Origin: Craterostigma plantagineum
Lineage: Eukaryota; Streptophyta; Magnoliopsida; Lamiales; Linderniaceae
Reading direction: 5' to 3'
Assembly: GCA_027422505.1 (NCBI GenBank)
Contig: JAPQWV010000326.1
Span: 615,001 to 679,000, forward strand
Length of the DNA stretch: 64,000 nt
Positions within the stretch are counted from its first letter, which is position 1, and every line of letters begins with the position of its first letter. This document shows positions 62,401 to 64,000 of the stretch, piece by piece. The notes below the pieces were generated by a model that saw nothing but the letters and a program-made list of their open reading frames with translations, did not search any database and had not been told where the DNA came from. Position numbers and translations under genes: made by a program.

Positions 62401-63699
62401 GCAACAGCTTCAATATGCGCACTCTTGCTCTTAATGTTCACTGAGGCAACCTGAAAAGTGATGTTTTTAATGAAGAAGCGAAAGCATGATAAGGAAAAGA
62501 TCATTTCAAAACCCTATTACATGGCCTCATAAAAGTTATAACAGCATTACCCAAGCATAACAGAACCAGTTAGCTTGAGCAGTTTCCTTGCACTAGTACA
62601 AAACGCATTTTCCATGTAAAAAAATGCCAAATAGACATTTTCAGAAATGTACAACGGGGGATCGGAAGTAGAGGGTCAAGAGCGTGCATGTACACATTTT
62701 ATAAAATCGTAAATCTGCTCATATCTCCCTTTGAGTCTTCTCTAAGAAATGTTTTTGCAAAGAATGCAGTAATTTATTGCAGAAGACTTTAAGCCATAAA
62801 AAAACAATTACCTCTTGCAGGATCTGTGTGCTAGTCTGTGAGAGCAAAAAGACAGGAAAATTGTAAGCATTCCACATTATTCCAGACCCCTGCAAGTACG
62901 AAATGATGTGGTATATTAGCAGCATGTATTCTTTGACAGTGAGGAAGGAAGGACAGAAACACAGACGAATTATCATGAGAGAAGCTTAAGTTTAGTTATT
63001 TTCACAACATACAGGGGGATTCCACTCAAAACTGTTGCTTTGATATGGAGCGAATTCTGCCAGTGGAAACTTTATGTCTGGAGAAAATCCTGAAAGGTAA
63101 AAAGCGATGTAATAACGAACAAATCTTTATCCAAATTCATACCGATGAAATTAACTCACCACTTAAAGCACTAACAAATTGAGAAGTTGATTCAACCAAA
63201 ACCCCAGCCACTTTCTTTGCAAAACTAAGGTCTTTCGCTGCTCTGGAATATAGGCAATGGAAACTCGTTAAATAAATTGGTTGTTCCCACATAAGCACAT
63301 ATGGATAACTACAAAATGGGGGGATAAACTGAGGCATATGATGAGTTCAAAGAATGAAGTGGAATCGGACTTAAAAAAAGCCATACCTAGAAAGCAAGTT
63401 TTCCAATTGATCGACAGAAACGAATACCGCAGATGGTGCAACCAATTCTTTTCCAGTCTCAAATTTGACAATTGGTGCAATAACTTTCTCACGGCCAGGA
63501 TCTAAATTAAAAATCACCTAATCAGTGAACTACCCAACAACACGTACGACACATCTTTCTTTGACGGTGTGAGACAGATACTAACTTGAACAACCGATTT
63601 CCCCGGAAAGGTTGAGCAGCCGCACACATGGGAAGCCGTCAAGTTGAGTGTACATGGATTGTTCAAGATCAGGAACTGACTCAAATGAATTTGTCGCTC
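59447..63699 (-). CDS. NCT: Nicastrin, gamma-secretase complex subunit (5' end outside the window)
   Basis: Fifteen exons: 63586-63699, 63387-63501, 63160-63242, 63013-63089, 62812-62889, 62379-62450, 62184-62257, 61802-61931, 61623-61694, 61240-61359, 61042-61113, 60737-60877, 60341-60425, 59806-60229 and 59447-59705; about 637 residues, the signal-peptide exon lying beyond 64000. Family knowledge: nicastrin is the large glycosylated substrate-gating subunit that partners presenilin, APH-1 and PEN-2 in endomembranes. Seen: DGFPCVRLLNLSGEIGCSNP, VLVESTSQFVSALSG, AEFAPYQSNSFEWNPPGSGI, LREGACLPLGGYSVWSALPS, the aminopeptidase-like core LIFVFFTGEAWGYLGSRRFF, ISGLVLEDFDSTFSNKFYHS, many NxS/T sites, YIPAYSTRLKYASDSG, and a C-terminal membrane helix (GFVLLLGIIVTLLSYGLISV). 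All phases agree, and the frame is intact in the window. Confidence 0.94.
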
Positions 63700-64000
63700 C
63701 TGAAGCAGTCAAAATCAATCAACGCCAATCATAGCATGACAAATATATGAGACTTAAAAGACATTCATGAGACTTATTTCACTGCATACAAACGAAGTAC
63801 GGCAACTTAAACATATGATACTGATTTGCGAGCTTTCTACATTACACCATACACACTAGCCGGGCATCACCTGCCCATCCGCGGAACGTACAAAAAAAAT
63901 CACGAACCAGTCTTATTACAGAAATAACACCGCAACGCGACGCAAATTAAATTTCATGAAAATAACACAGCTCATCAATTTTACACCGTAAACCATACAT
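63700..64000. other. Nicastrin first intron or upstream DNA
   Basis: Upstream (on the minus strand) of the first visible exon, the sequence shows no signal-peptide exon, so it is most likely intron. Confidence 0.5.

Overview
The window is nuclear DNA from a flowering plant, most likely a eudicot. Genes have many short GT-AG introns with T-rich acceptors, intergenic DNA is AT-rich, and the families are plant-typical: a Dof factor, an AINTEGUMENTA-LIKE factor, an R2R3-MYB, an MscS-like plastid channel, a P-type PPR protein and cytosolic glutamine synthetase. No species can be named from the sequence alone. Exon coordinates below were built by hand from splice signals and reading phase; they are not transcript-supported.

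Layout, left to right: 14-3-3 kappa/lambda type (minus, 861-2316); Elongator subunit ELP4 (minus, 2911-4689, with an apparent frameshift); Dof zinc-finger factor (plus, 7166-8247, frame broken several times); PLETHORA/AIL6-7-type AP2 factor (minus, 10495-13216, first exon not found); ECD/SGT1-domain protein (plus, 16544-19043); a small acidic plant protein (minus, 19356-19990); MSL2/3-type mechanosensitive channel (plus, 22378-25716); O-fucosyltransferase family protein (minus, 26205-28575); BOU-type mitochondrial carrier (plus, 31620-32576); GH17 glucanase with X8 domain and GPI-type tail (minus, 32857-34592); MYB20/43/85-like R2R3-MYB (plus, 37767-38743); GH5 endo-beta-mannanase (plus, 40374-42021); LRR receptor-like kinase (minus, 42915-44861); BAP31-like ER protein (minus, 46906-47298); an unrecognised gene with four tandemly repeated exons (plus, 47596-49306); glutamine synthetase GS1 (plus, 51922-54298); PPR protein (plus, 54664-56442); A1 aspartic protease (minus, 56553-57863); nicastrin (minus, 59447-63699, 5' end outside the window).

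Four non-autonomous DNA transposons can be delimited to the base by terminal inverted repeats and target-site duplications: two hAT-type (13788-14303 and 30182-31038, 8-bp duplications) and two Mutator-type (35540-35843 and 45031-45680, 9-bp duplications). One hAT copy sits inside an older hairpin-like element, and the larger Mutator-type element lies 169 bp upstream of the receptor-kinase start codon.

The genes do not form a pathway cluster; this is ordinary plant gene order. Loose themes are cell wall (MYB, mannanase, glucanase) and membrane proteolysis or trafficking (nicastrin, BAP31). The most unusual locus is 47596-49306, where a 57-63-nt phase-1 exon and its introns have been copied head to tail four times, adding a Gly/Gln-rich repeat to an otherwise unrecognised 210-residue protein that shares a short bidirectional promoter with the BAP31-like gene.
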